Assembly (NCBI RefSeq): GCF_002813755.1
Contig: NZ_CP018061.1
Location: 486,001 to 550,000 of the forward strand
Direction: 5' to 3'
Source of the DNA: Enterococcus mundtii
GTDB taxonomy: Bacteria; Bacillota; Bacilli; Lactobacillales; Enterococcaceae
DNA: 64,000 nt
Shown here: in pieces, positions 1-11,652 of the stretch
Numbering within the stretch: position 1 is the stretch's first letter
Layout: every line of letters starts with the position of its first letter
The notes under the pieces: generated by a model
Database searches by the model: none
What the model was told of the DNA's origin: nothing
The model's input: the letters and a program-made list of their open reading frames with translations, nothing else
Translations under genes and position numbers: made by a program

Positions 1-2
1 AT

Positions 3-77
3 GATCCTGAAGAACAAGGAGTGAGAGTGTGGGTAGAGAATGAAGTGGATCATCACGATAACGTAGGTTCTTTATAA
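3..77 (+). CDS. C-terminal fragment of an unidentified protein
   Basis: An open frame enters the window at base 3 and runs 24 codons to a TAA, giving a tail that ends VENEVDHHDNVGSL. The composition is acidic and coding-like and there is no stop before the TAA, so it is probably the end of a gene that starts outside the window. Too little is visible to name the family. The next gene, metG, starts about 130 bases downstream behind its own promoter-like TATACT. Confidence 0.5.
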   Translation, partial: DPEEQGVRVWVENEVDHHDNVGSL

Positions 78-191
78 ATGTTTTCTTGAAGGGAAAGGAC
101 ATCTTTACATTTCGGGAGTTATCAAAAAAAGCTAACAGCGTATTCATTTTATGGTATACTAGCAAGGAAACGAATTCGCACCATGCGATAA

Positions 192-2216
<2,025 letters not shown>

Positions 2217-2228
2217 TCAATGACTGTA

Positions 2229-2269
2229 AGAACTATTCTAAGCAAATAAGCTTAGAATAGTTCTTTTTT
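2229..2269 (+). terminator. Rho-independent terminator of metG
   Basis: Perfect 15-bp inverted repeat (arms 2229-2243 and 2250-2264) with a 6-base loop, followed by a run of T. Confidence 0.95.
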
Positions 2270-2279
2270 GATAGGCTTA

Positions 2280-2370
2280 CTTTTCGTGGATCTATAAAAA
2301 TAAAACTAACGAGGTTGTGCGAACACCGTTTATTTGTTTTTAGGGGGTACGAAAGGACGAATCTCCTCGG
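2280..2370 (-). repeat. Fragment of dispersed intergenic repeat, inverted copy
   Basis: Read on the minus strand this stretch carries CCCCCTAAAAACAAATAAAC followed by GGTGTT. It matches the head of the repeat copies at 10018 and 26700, which carry CCCCCTAAAACCGAATAAAC and then GGTG at 26700. The hairpin half seen in the long copies is missing here. It lies between the metG terminator and the fic gene and overlaps no credible gene. Confidence 0.55.
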
Positions 2371-2555
2371 CTTTTTTATAACTTTGATTGAGTGACAAAT
2401 TTTTTGGAACTGCAGTATTAAACCATTCATTCATGTTACAATAAGAAAGAAAAGTGAGTAAGTAAACGATCCAAGCCGAATGAGCAGGTCATTGGCTTAG
2501 CTAGCGCTTGATAAGAAATAGGATAACTATGCTATCTATTGGAAGGAGACGAAAG

Positions 2556-3317
2556 ATGAATGTGGCTGAGTTAGATTTAGTTACCCGATTTGTACTGGAA
2601 AAAAAAGCAAATCTGCATGGCGGAATTTACCATTTGACGCAAGTAGAAATGGCGTATAACTCCAATCGAATAGAAGGGTCGAGAATTTCTGAGAAGCAAA
2701 CCGCCTTAATATTTGAAAATAATATTCTCCCTCCTGCTGAAAGTGGCGAGGCAACGAAACTAGATGATATCAAAGAAACAGAAAATCATTTCAAAGGTTT
2801 CGATTACGTGATCGATCATATCGAAGAACCGTTATCGAATGATTTTATCAAAGAACTACATCGAATTTTGAAACGAGGAACAACTGATGAAAACAATCCG
2901 CTAACACCTGTCGGAGAATTTAAACTTGTTCAAAATATGATTGGTTTTGGTTATGATGAGGTTGAAACCACAGCACCCGAGGAAGTAACTGAAAAAATGA
3001 CGGAATTACTTGCTCACTATGAGAACTCAAAAAAACAAAGCTTAGTTGAAATTGCAGATTTTCATGTGAAATATGAACGCATCCACCCATTTGCAGATGG
3101 CAACGGACGTACGGGACGTTTGATTATGTTCAAAGAATGCTTGAGGCACAATATCATGCCTTTCGTGATCAAAGATGTCCATCGTGAGTTCTACTACAGA
3201 GGTTTAAGTAATTGGGGAACCGAGAATGGTTATTTACTTGATACTTTAGGTATGAGTCAAGATATGTATGAACAGTTTTTAAAAAAAATGAAATTCACAG
3301 GATCGGTTCATCAATAA
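2556..3317 (+). CDS. Fic family protein (probable AMP transferase, self-inhibited class)
   Basis: Fic-fold enzyme of 253 residues; the family usually transfers AMP from ATP to a target protein. The catalytic loop HPFADGNGRTGR begins at H177 and is complete, including the second arginine. Near the N-terminus the segment SNRIEG (36-41) fits the [S/T]xxxE[G/N] inhibitory helix, so the protein should be of the intramolecularly inhibited class with the glutamate blocking ATP. An upstream ATG at 2508 exists, but GGAAGGAG lies correctly before 2556. It is a single-gene unit between terminators, with no antitoxin partner. Target unknown. Confidence 0.88.
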   Translation: MNVAELDLVTRFVLEKKANLHGGIYHLTQVEMAYNSNRIEGSRISEKQTALIFENNILPPAESGEATKLDDIKETENHFKGFDYVIDHIEEPLSNDFIKELHRILKRGTTDENNPLTPVGEFKLVQNMIGFGYDEVETTAPEEVTEKMTELLAHYENSKKQSLVEIADFHVKYERIHPFADGNGRTGRLIMFKECLRHNIMPFVIKDVHREFYYRGLSNWGTENGYLLDTLGMSQDMYEQFLKKMKFTGSVHQ

Positions 3318-3335
3318 AATAGCTTTATAGATAAA

Positions 3336-3376
3336 TAAAAAAGTCGAGCGATGATAATCATCGTCCGACTTTTTTT
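3336..3376. terminator. Bidirectional terminator between fic and membrane protein gene
   Basis: A-run, GTCG-GCGATGAT stem, short loop, and complementary ATCATCG-CGAC arm followed by T-run. The A-run on the left makes it usable by the convergent minus-strand gene too. The right arm overlaps the 3' end of that gene. Confidence 0.8.
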
Positions 3377-3951
3377 AGTTTTAGCCGTTGTTTGACTTTC
3401 GTTGGCAATAATGCTGCGACGATTGAAAATGGAATACATAGAATATACCAAGCAATCAGGCGGCTATTGCCGTAACGTGCATAAATCTTGGTCAATAGCG
3501 AGTGAAGGATCACCAGCCCTAGGAGCAAGCTGATCGCAAAGAACCATCTTGTATCCCAATCAGTCAAGTGGCGCAAGGCGTTCATAGCTAAAGGATAGCC
3601 GTAGAAAAAAATCCCGACCATCGTGACGCGCCAATTTTTGACGATCGTTTGAACATTCAATAGTAAAAAGATGATCGATAGTAAAAAAGCAATGGGCGGA
3701 AACAAGCCGACGAGAAAGGAATAGACGATTCCCCACAACAACATCCCAGGCCCTTTGATCAAGGCGGCAATGAGAAGAAAACCAGCCATCAATAGCAATT
3801 GCTGTGTCAATGTCGCAATTGTTAGCCAGCCAAATAAAATCAACAATAACCAATGTAGCTTGGATTGTTTTTGTTCTTTTTGTGGAAAGAAAGTAGTACC
3901 TTTATCTTTTAGATAAGATGCTAGTTTTGGATCGATCGATTGAAAATCCAT
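3358..3951 (-). CDS. Multi-pass membrane protein of unknown function
   Basis: A 197-residue protein with a hydrophilic N-terminus of about 30 residues and then five to six hydrophobic segments (roughly 33-66, 69-98, 107-125, 135-155, 165-182). It ends in a very basic tail (KVKQRLKLKKVGR). The start is supported by AGGAGGTACCCT before the ATG. I recognise no family. It is transcribed alone, convergent with fic and divergent from the permease gene at 4108, and no enzyme motif is visible. A role as a small envelope protein is all that can be inferred. Confidence 0.75.
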   Translation of the reverse strand: MDFQSIDPKLASYLKDKGTTFFPQKEQKQSKLHWLLLILFGWLTIATLTQQLLLMAGFLLIAALIKGPGMLLWGIVYSFLVGLFPPIAFLLSIIFLLLNVQTIVKNWRVTMVGIFFYGYPLAMNALRHLTDWDTRWFFAISLLLGLVILHSLLTKIYARYGNSRLIAWYILCIPFSIVAALLPTKVKQRLKLKKVGR

Positions 3952-4107
3952 AGGGTACCTCCTGACATTTCAAGTAGCTTCATTCTATAAGAAGTAAGAC
4001 AAGAATACATCCGTCTTTAGAGGGATATTTTCACTACAAATTTCTGAAAAGAATGGTAAAATGAAAAGTTCTCGGGTATACTGAAAAAACTAAAAAAGAA
4101 ATACGAA

Positions 4108-5442
4108 ATGAGGAAGAGGATGAAGGGGAAATTAAAACGCGAGATCAATTTGTTTGGTGCATTATCCACAGTAATGGGAACTGTGATCGGCGCCGGCGTC
4201 TTTTTTAAAACAGCAGCGGTAGTGGCAAGTACACAATCAACAAGTTTGACGTTACTCGCGTGGTTGTTAGGGGGATTCTTAACGATCTGTGCGGGGCTAA
4301 CAGTCGCTGAATTAGCCACTGCCATTCCTGAAACAGGTGGAGCGGTCAAGTATATTGAAGCAGCTTACGGTAAGTTACCAAGTTTTTTGTTAGGCTGGGC
4401 ACAAAGTTTGATTTACTTTCCAGCCAACATTGCGGCATTATCGATCATCTTTGCAACACAGCTGATCAATCTCTTACAGCTATCTCCTGATTATTTATTA
4501 GTGATTGCTATTATTACAGCACTTTCTATCACTGGATTGAATCTGTTAGGGACCAAAGTTGGTGCGTACGTTCAATCGATTACATTGGTAGTCAAGTTGA
4601 TCCCAATTGCAGTGATCATTATTTGGGGGCTTCTGACACCAGGACAGGGTACTGTTCAATTATTTCCAGTAGAAGCCGGACAAGGTGTTTCATGGGCAGA
4701 AGGACTTAGTGGTGCTTTGTTGGCGACGCTTTTCGCTTACGATGGCTGGTTAGGTGTCGGAGCCATGGCTGGAGAAATGAAACGTCCAGAAAAGGATCTA
4801 CCAAAAGCGATTATTTTAGGATTGAGTTTTGTGACATTCGTTTATCTATTGATCAACTTCGTCTTTTTAAAAACATTACCGATTGATCAAATTGCTGGGA
4901 ACTTGAATGCTTCATCTGATGCGTCAGCAGTCATCTTCGGTGAACTAGGAGGGAAAATCGTTACGATCGGTATTTTGATCTCTGTCTACGGCGCATTGAA
5001 TGGTTATACGTTGACTGGGATTCGTGTGCCATATGCCATGGCATTAGAAAATGAATTACCGTTCAGCAAACAGTTGACAAAGCTTTCAAAAAACTTTACC
5101 GTCCCTTATGTCCCTGCGTTGTTCCAATTAGCGATCGCCTGTATCATGATGAGTTTAGGGTCGTTTGATTTTCTGACGGATATGTTGATTTTTGTCATGT
5201 GGCTATTTAGCTTATTGATTTTTATTGGCGTATTTATTTTAAGAAAGAAAGCACCAGAGATGCCTCGTCCATATAAAGTACCATTGTATCCTGTGATACC
5301 GATCATTGCGATTTTAGGAGCCATCTTTATTTTAGGGATGACACTGATCACACAAACGAATTTGGCATTGATCGGAATCTTAGTCACATTGTTAGGTATA
5401 CCTGTGTTCTACTACAAAAAAAGACAAACTGAAAGTAACTAA
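4108..5442 (+). CDS. APC superfamily amino acid permease
   Basis: Cytoplasmic-membrane amino acid transporter or exchanger of 444 residues with about 12 hydrophobic helices. The N-terminal consensus INLFGALSTVMGTVIGAGVF contains the GxG helix-break of the APC fold in TM1. LFAYDGWLGVGAMAGEMKRP in the middle is the conserved TM6 and loop region. The closest type I recognise is the SteT-like serine/threonine or LAT-like exchanger group; the substrate cannot be read from the sequence. Two starts are possible: ATG 4108 has no good ribosome site, and ATG 4120 has GAGGAAGAGG directly before it. It is a single-gene unit with its own terminator. Confidence 0.9.
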   Translation: MRKRMKGKLKREINLFGALSTVMGTVIGAGVFFKTAAVVASTQSTSLTLLAWLLGGFLTICAGLTVAELATAIPETGGAVKYIEAAYGKLPSFLLGWAQSLIYFPANIAALSIIFATQLINLLQLSPDYLLVIAIITALSITGLNLLGTKVGAYVQSITLVVKLIPIAVIIIWGLLTPGQGTVQLFPVEAGQGVSWAEGLSGALLATLFAYDGWLGVGAMAGEMKRPEKDLPKAIILGLSFVTFVYLLINFVFLKTLPIDQIAGNLNASSDASAVIFGELGGKIVTIGILISVYGALNGYTLTGIRVPYAMALENELPFSKQLTKLSKNFTVPYVPALFQLAIACIMMSLGSFDFLTDMLIFVMWLFSLLIFIGVFILRKKAPEMPRPYKVPLYPVIPIIAILGAIFILGMTLITQTNLALIGILVTLLGIPVFYYKKRQTESN

Positions 5443-5452
5443 CTTATAATGA

Positions 5453-5491
5453 AAAGACAAGAAGTGAATCAAGTCATTTCTTGTCTTTCTT
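5453..5491 (+). terminator. Terminator of the APC permease gene
   Basis: Inverted repeat AAAGACAAGAA / TTCTTGTCTTT with a loop of about 14 bases, followed by CTTTG. Confidence 0.8.
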
Positions 5492-5578
5492 TGTACGATA
5501 TCTCATGTTTTTTAGTCTTTGAGACTTCTTTAACGCCTGCTTATATGCTAAAGTAATGAATGAAAAGGAGAGATAAAG

Positions 5579-6347
5579 ATGATATTTGATTCTCATACTC
5601 ATTTGAACGCGGAACAATTCAATGATGACATTCCTGAAACGATCCAGCGTGCAGAAGAACTAGGTGTGACTAAAATGGCCGTCGTAGGCTTTGATACACC
5701 GACGATCGAAAAGTCCTTGATGCTTAGTCAAGATTACCCAAACATTTATAGCATCATTGGTTGGCATCCTACCGAAGCTGGTAGCTATACGAAAGAAATC
5801 GAAAATAAACTTCAAGAACAATTGACTTTACCAAAAGTGGTTGCTTTAGGGGAAATCGGACTGGATTATTATTGGATGGAAGATCCAAAAGAAGTCCAAG
5901 ATAAAATTTTTAGAAGACAGATCGCCATCGCAAAAGAGATGAACTTACCAATTAGTATCCATACGAGAGAAGCATTGGAAGATACTTATAAGGTTTTAAA
6001 AGAAGAGGACATTCGCGACATTGGTGGGATCATGCACAGCTTTAGTGGTGATTATGAATGGGCACAACGTTTCCTTGATTTAGGGATGCACATTTCTTTC
6101 AGTGGTGTCGTCACTTTCAAAAAGGCGTTAGATGTGCAAGAAGCAGCGACAAACGTTCCATTAGATCGTCTATTAGTGGAAACAGATGCTCCATATTTAG
6201 CGCCAATGCCCTATCGAGGAAAAAGAAATGAACCAGGGTATACTCGTTACACAGTCGAAAAGATCGCTGAACTTCGTCAACTGCCAATGGAAGAAGTAGC
6301 GGCACAAACATGGAAAAATGCCCATCGTTTATTTGGATTATCAGAGC

Positions 6348-6355
<8 letters not shown>
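5579..6355 (+). CDS. tatD: TatD family metal-dependent deoxyribonuclease
   Basis: Amidohydrolase-fold nuclease of 258 residues, expected to bind two metal ions and act on DNA 3' ends. Visible metal-site motifs are DSHTHLN at residues 4-10, GEIGLDYYW near 93, the mid-protein SIHTRE histidine, and [10 protein letters not shown] near 203. AAAGGAGA precedes the ATG. It is first in a tatD-rnmV-rsmA unit with overlapping genes, the same order as yabD-rnmV-ksgA in Bacillus. It has its own promoter region, because metG is not adjacent here. Confidence 0.95.
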
Positions 6356-7794
<1,439 letters not shown>

Positions 7795-7839
7795 AATGAG
7801 GAATAGAAGGCTGAAAAAGTCTTTTCGCTCTAAGCATGA

Positions 7840-7886
7840 AGGCATCACTTGAGAAAACCATTTTGGGTATTCTTCAAGTGGTGCCT
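7840..7886 (+). other. Hairpin downstream of rsmA
   Basis: Arms AGGCATCACTTGA and TCAAGTGGTGCCT (13 bp with one G-U) close a 21-base loop. No T-run follows, so it may stabilise the 3' end of the operon transcript rather than terminate it. Confidence 0.4.
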
Positions 7887-7966
7887 GACTATTTTAGGAC
7901 ATATGGTCCAAGATCAAATTATTCGATTTTAGAGAGGGTGGCATTTCAGATGTCCTGTTTCTCTTT

Positions 7967-7982
7967 ATGTGTCTTGACACAT
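7967..7982. promoter_or_regulatory. NiaR-type operator 1
   Basis: Perfect palindrome ATGTGTC-TT-GACACAT overlapping the -35 hexamer of niaX. It fits my memory of the NiaR (YrxA) niacin-repressor site. The same arms recur at 8015. Confidence 0.75.
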
Positions 7983-8002
7983 TAGAAAGTTAGCGGTACA
8001 AT
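7974..8002 (+). promoter_or_regulatory. Sigma-A promoter of niaX
   Basis: TTGACA (7974-7979), 17-bp spacer, TACAAT (7997-8002). It is bracketed by the two operators. Confidence 0.85.
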
Positions 8003-8014
8003 AGGTCAAAATAA

Positions 8015-8030
8015 ATGTGTCAAGACACAT
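8015..8030. promoter_or_regulatory. NiaR-type operator 2
   Basis: Perfect palindrome ATGTGTC-AA-GACACAT just downstream of the -10 box, where a bound repressor would block transcription. It has the same arms as operator 1, 48 bp away centre to centre. Confidence 0.75.
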
Positions 8031-8045
8031 CAAGGGAGTAAAAAA

Positions 8046-8672
8046 ATGAAAACAAATTCTGTAAGAAAATTGACAATTTCCGCTTTATTGATCGGGATGG
8101 GCGTTCTTATTCCGATGATCATGCCTAAGATCGTAATTCCGCCTGCTTCATTTACACTAGCTTCACATGTGCCATTATTTATCGCAATGTTTTTTTCACC
8201 CGGTGTAGCTGTTGCAGTGGCGCTAGGTACAACATTTGGTTTCTTCTTGACGACACCTGTGATTATTGCGCTTCGTGCATTGTCTCATTTGGTATTTGCT
8301 CTAATCGGTGCATGGTATTTACAAAAAAAACCAGGGATCGTCTTAAAAGACGGGCAATTCACATTAATGAACTGGCGTTTTCAAGGGTTTAACTTATTGA
8401 TCGGCGTGATCCACTCGATCATCGAAATGCTAGTGGTGAGTGTATTCTTCTTCATTGGGAATATGCCGGAAACATACTATGCAGAAGGCTACTTCTATAC
8501 CGTATTCATCTTGATGGGGATCGGTGGCTTGATCCATAGTTTGGTGGATTACAATATCGCTTACTTCATTGCCGGAACATTGAGTAAATTCTTTGATGTG
8601 CCAGTTTTCACTGCTGCCAAGAAACAGCAAAAGAAAGAGATCGTACAAGGAACGATTAAAAAAGTCGTTTAG
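8046..8672 (+). CDS. niaX: Niacin ECF transporter substrate-binding membrane protein
   Basis: A 208-residue hydrophobic protein with about six membrane helices, built like the S component of energy-coupling-factor vitamin transporters. The core ECF ATPases and the T component are encoded elsewhere. The family call rests on the N-terminal pattern VRKLTISALLIGMGVLIPMI and on the paired palindromes around its promoter, which match the niacin repressor NiaR. It should bring niacin into the cell for NAD synthesis. The start follows AAGGGAG. It is a single-gene unit, with terminator at 8700. A different vitamin remains possible if the operator assignment is wrong. Confidence 0.82.
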   Translation: MKTNSVRKLTISALLIGMGVLIPMIMPKIVIPPASFTLASHVPLFIAMFFSPGVAVAVALGTTFGFFLTTPVIIALRALSHLVFALIGAWYLQKKPGIVLKDGQFTLMNWRFQGFNLLIGVIHSIIEMLVVSVFFFIGNMPETYYAEGYFYTVFILMGIGGLIHSLVDYNIAYFIAGTLSKFFDVPVFTAAKKQQKKEIVQGTIKKVV

Positions 8673-8699
8673 CAATGCCACAGATAAAGACTGAAAAAT

Positions 8700-8748
8700 A
8701 ACCAAAAAAAGACCCAAGATCGAACGATCGATGGGTCTTTTTTTGGTT
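8700..8748. terminator. Bidirectional terminator between niaX and the sugar ABC ATPase gene
   Basis: Perfect arms AACCAAAAAAAGACCCA / TGGGTCTTTTTTTGGTT around a 15-base loop. T-runs are present on both strands for the convergent genes. Confidence 0.95.
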
Positions 8749-8765
8749 ATCAAGTTCTGTTTCGT

Positions 8766-9887
8766 TTATGGGATCGTGATGACATCTTCTGTATCTTTAT
8801 CAAAGAAATGGCCTTTGTTGATATTGAAGGCAAGGTCGATCATTTCTCCTGGTTTATGGAAGTCACGCGCGTCAACTTTTGAAATGAACTCAGTTGTTCC
8901 AGTGCGAGTATAAAGCATGGTTTCTGCACCAAGTAATTCAGATACAACGACTTCTGAATTGACAACAGTTTCTGGTGAGGCATCCAAGACAACTTGTTCA
9001 CTATGGATATCTTCTGGACGGATACCAAAGACAAGTTCTTTGCCTTCATAACCTTTTTCAACTAGCACTTTATTTTTACCTTCAGGGATTCTCAATTTTA
9101 GTCCATGACCATCTGAGATAACGCCTTGGCTTAATTTTACATTGAAAAAGTTCATGGCAGGTGAACCAATGAAACCAGCAACGAACATGTTGACTGGTGT
9201 GTCATAAACTTCTTTCGGTGAACCGATTTGTTGGATAAATCCATCTTTCATGATGACGATGCGGTCTGCCATCGTCATCGCTTCTGTTTGGTCATGGGTA
9301 ACGTAAATGGTTGTTGTTTCTAAGCGTTGATGCAACTTCGCGATTTCGGCACGCATGGCTACACGTAGTTTGGCATCCAAGTTTGACAATGGCTCATCCA
9401 TTAAGAAGACTTTCGCATCACGTACGATGGCACGACCTAAAGCGACACGCTGACGTTGACCTCCTGAAAGAGCAGCAGGTTTACGTTTTAAGTATTCAGT
9501 CAAACCAAGGATCTCCGCAGCATTTTCCACACGTTGTTGGATGTCTGCTTTATCGTATTTACGCAATTTCAAACCAAACGCCATATTGTCAAATACCGTC
9601 ATGTGAGGGTATAAGGCATAGTTTTGGAATACCATCGCGATATCACGGTCTTTAGGAGCAACATCGTTCATTACTTTACCGCCGATATTCAATTCTCCTT
9701 CGGAAATATCTTCAAGACCAGCGATCATTCGTAGAGTTGTTGATTTCCCACAACCGGAAGGACCAACGAATACGATAAATTCGCGATCTTTGATTGCCAA
9801 GTTAAAGTCAGTAACAGAATAGTTTTCTGCATTGTCATATTTCTTGTATACATTTTTCAGAGCCATTTCTACCATCGTACAAACCAC
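8766..9887 (-). CDS. ugpC: Sugar ABC transporter ATP-binding protein (MsmK/UgpC type)
   Basis: Cytoplasmic ATPase shared by carbohydrate ABC importers of the CUT1 class. Walker [10 protein letters not shown], signature [18 protein letters not shown], Walker [13 protein letters not shown] and the H-loop [10 protein letters not shown] are all intact. The C-terminal third is the TOBE-type regulatory domain ([11 protein letters not shown]). No permease or binding protein is nearby, as expected for a stand-alone shared ATPase. The frame opens at a GTG (9887); ATGs at 9875 and 9866 are also possible and no Shine-Dalgarno decides. The promoter carries a cre-like site, so catabolite control is likely. 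Confidence 0.93.
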   Translation of the reverse strand: MVCTMVEMALKNVYKKYDNAENYSVTDFNLAIKDREFIVFVGPSGCGKSTTLRMIAGLEDISEGELNIGGKVMNDVAPKDRDIAMVFQNYALYPHMTVFDNMAFGLKLRKYDKADIQQRVENAAEILGLTEYLKRKPAALSGGQRQRVALGRAIVRDAKVFLMDEPLSNLDAKLRVAMRAEIAKLHQRLETTTIYVTHDQTEAMTMADRIVIMKDGFIQQIGSPKEVYDTPVNMFVAGFIGSPAMNFFNVKLSQGVISDGHGLKLRIPEGKNKVLVEKGYEGKELVFGIRPEDIHSEQVVLDASPETVVNSEVVVSELLGAETMLYTRTGTTEFISKVDARDFHKPGEMIDLAFNINKGHFFDKDTEDVITIP

Positions 9888-9917
9888 GCTTTCTTTTTTC
9901 TTTTATTTGATGTGTTT

Positions 9918-9947
9918 AGTATAGTTGAAAGCGCTATCTATATTCAA
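9918..9947 (-). promoter_or_regulatory. Promoter with cre-like site for ugpC
   Basis: On the minus strand TTGAAT (9947-9942), 18-bp spacer, TATACT (9923-9918). The spacer contains TGAAAGCGCTATCT (9926-9939 on the plus strand), 13 of 14 matches to the cre consensus TGWAANCGNTNWCA, so CcpA would be expected to block this promoter. Confidence 0.7.
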
Positions 9948-10017
9948 TGTCACAATGAACAAGAATTCGTGGCATCTTTCGTCAATGTGTACAAAATAAT
10001 TGGAAAGTGCGTGGAAA

Positions 10018-10195
10018 GTGAGACAAAAATAAAATTCATTTTTGTTTCTATCCTTAAAAGCGAATAAACGGTGTTCCAGAAGTAACTCCTTCGGAAATAA
10101 GCCGAGAAACCCAAAAATTTGAAAAACAATTTTCGGGTTTCTCGGCTTATTTCTCGGAGCTGAACACTTCTGAAACAACCTCATCACCTACAAAA
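10018..10195 (+). repeat. Dispersed intergenic repeat, longest copy
   Basis: About 175 bp with two parts. The head carries GCGAATAAACGGTG followed by AGAAGTAACTCCTTCGG. The second part is a long imperfect palindrome, AAATAAGCCGAGAAACCC pairing with GGGTTTCTCGGCTTATTT across an A/T-rich loop. Related copies or fragments lie at 2280, 16127, 26700, 32714 and 42775. A 94-codon frame runs through it on the minus strand but has no coding character. Confidence 0.8.
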
Positions 10196-10392
10196 TAGAA
10201 TAAATGATGTTCATGAAGCAGATCCTTCAATAATGAGAGCAAACTCCAGCAATATGGCAATTTATTTTTTTGTTTTTACTGCTCGAGTTATCAAAGATTT
10301 ACCGTGTATTCACTATCTTAGAGCGTATAATACTTTGTAGATATTAAGAGATATAAAAAAGGAGGCAACCAAGAAAACAAAATTTGATTTTC
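10196..10392. other. Intergenic stretch before mazEF with orphan promoter elements
   Basis: Between the repeat and mazE I see a TATAAT (about 10326) and an excellent ribosome site AAAAGGAGG (about 10361) that no in-frame start follows at a usable distance. This may be the remains of a lost gene. Nothing else is evident. Confidence 0.35.
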
Positions 10393-10423
10393 ATGTTAAA
10401 TTAAGTTAAACTCAATTTAACAT
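10393..10423. promoter_or_regulatory. Palindromic operator-like site upstream of mazE
   Basis: A 31-bp near-perfect inverted repeat whose arms read ATGTTAAATTAAGTT and, on the other strand, ATGTTAAATTGAGTT. It sits 20 bases before the mazE start. Antitoxins of this family bind such palindromes to repress their own operon. Confidence 0.6.
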
Positions 10424-10442
10424 AAGCTGGGAGATGATAATA

Positions 10443-10676
10443 ATGGAAACGACTATTAGAAAGATTGGAAATTCTGTAGGAGCGATTTTTCCCAAAGATA
10501 TTTCTCCAGAAGTTGGAAAAATATATACGATTATTAAAATAGGTGAAACATATGTATTAAAGCCCAAAAAAGAAGATATTTTCAAGACTCCAGAGGCATG
10601 GGCAGGCTTTAGAGATTCAATCACCCAAGAAGATAAAGAGTGGGATGAGATGAACCTTGAGGGGGAGGAACTATAA
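10443..10676 (+). CDS. mazE: MazE-type antitoxin (AbrB/SpoVT fold)
   Basis: A 77-residue antitoxin expected to bind operator DNA through its N-terminal swapped-hairpin domain and to neutralise the adjacent toxin with its acidic tail. The N-terminus TTIRKIGNSVGAIFPKDI is the AbrB/MazE DNA-binding signature, and the tail (EDKEWDEMNLEGEEL) is strongly acidic. An ATG at 10434 is in frame, but TGGGAG is spaced for 10443. It ends directly before the toxin start, so translation is probably coupled. The 31-bp palindrome upstream fits autoregulation. Confidence 0.88.
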   Translation: METTIRKIGNSVGAIFPKDISPEVGKIYTIIKIGETYVLKPKKEDIFKTPEAWAGFRDSITQEDKEWDEMNLEGEEL

Positions 10677-11003
10677 ATGGATTATCCAAAGCAAAAAGAT
10701 ATTGTATGGCTGGATTTTGATCCAGCTAGAGGAAAGGAAATAAAGAAGCGAAGACCAGGTTTGGTAGTAAGTAAGAATAACTTCAACCAATACACTGGTT
10801 TTTGTTTGATTTGCCCAATCACATCAACTGAAAGAAAATTTGATACATATATTAAGATCAAAGAACCACAAATCATTTCTGGACAAGTTGTTACACATCA
10901 GTTGCGTTCAATTGACTACACCGCTAGAAACATAATAAAAATTGAACAATGTGATATTCTAACATGGGTGGATGTACTAGAAGTCCTTGATATGTTTGTA
11001 TAG
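10677..11003 (+). CDS. mazF: MazF/PemK-type mRNA interferase toxin
   Basis: A 108-residue ribonuclease toxin of the MazF/PemK fold, expected to cleave cellular mRNA at short motifs when the antitoxin is lost. Typical features are the N-terminal DIVWLDFDPARGKEIKKRRP segment with the conserved arginines, CPITST in the middle, and VVTHQLRSIDY near residue 73. It starts at the base after the mazE stop codon, behind GAGGGGGAGGAAC inside mazE. The cleavage motif cannot be predicted from sequence. The frame is intact, so the module is probably functional. Confidence 0.92.
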   Translation: MDYPKQKDIVWLDFDPARGKEIKKRRPGLVVSKNNFNQYTGFCLICPITSTERKFDTYIKIKEPQIISGQVVTHQLRSIDYTARNIIKIEQCDILTWVDVLEVLDMFV

Positions 11004-11066
11004 GGAGTTGTAAAATATCAAACCACAAAGAAATTTGTTACACTGGTAAAAAAGGAGCGATGACAG

Positions 11067-11498
11067 ATGAAAATAGCATTGATTGCACATGATCGTAAAA
11101 AAGAGTTGATGATCAAATTTACAACAGCTTATAAAATCATACTTGAACAACATGAACTATTCGCGACAGGGACAACTGGTCAGCGGATTGCAGAAGCCAC
11201 AGGATTATCGGTCCATCGGTTCAATTCAGGACCTTTAGGCGGCGACCAACAAATTGGCGCGATGATCTCAGAAGATGAATTGGATCTAGTGATTTTCCTT
11301 CGTGATCCTTTAGCAGCTCAACCTCATGAACCTGATGTCACTGCGTTGATCCGCTTGGCTGATGTGTATGATATTCCTTTAGCAACAAATATTGGGACAG
11401 CAGAAGTTTTGTTACGTGGGCTTGAAGCCGGATTTTTGGAATTTCGACAAGTCATTCATGAAGAAGGAAGTAAGATCCCTTTTCCTAATAAGATCTAA
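11067..11498 (+). CDS. mgsA: Methylglyoxal synthase
   Basis: Converts dihydroxyacetone phosphate to methylglyoxal and phosphate, a bypass of lower glycolysis used when phosphate is low or sugar phosphates accumulate. The 143-residue protein shows [11 protein letters not shown] at the start, the phosphate-binding [22 protein letters not shown] with the catalytic aspartate, and [15 protein letters not shown]. All are hallmark segments. AAAAGGAG precedes the ATG. It is monocistronic; in Bacillus it sits in a larger operon with dapB. Confidence 0.97.
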   Translation: MKIALIAHDRKKELMIKFTTAYKIILEQHELFATGTTGQRIAEATGLSVHRFNSGPLGGDQQIGAMISEDELDLVIFLRDPLAAQPHEPDVTALIRLADVYDIPLATNIGTAEVLLRGLEAGFLEFRQVIHEEGSKIPFPNKI

Positions 11499-11596
11499 AA
11501 TTCGGGTTTTATGAAGATAGAGACAGTTGATCAAGGCGAATGTCTGTTACATCACGAACTAAGCAATCGTTTTCGCGTAGAATATTAGCTTTTTTA

Positions 11597-11626
11597 TTTA
11601 CAGTTCTTCCTTTTCTATGCTATAGT
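11597..11626 (+). promoter_or_regulatory. Promoter of the folT transcript
   Basis: TTTACA (11597-11602), 18-bp spacer, TATAGT (11621-11626). It places the riboswitch in the 5' leader. Confidence 0.65.
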
Positions 11627-11652
11627 TTGTCTGGGATAAGTTCCCACTATTA

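Noticed and set aside
9903-10187. A 94-codon minus-strand frame near ugpC
   Set aside because: It coincides with the dispersed repeat and its palindrome; composition is not coding-like and there is no ribosome site.
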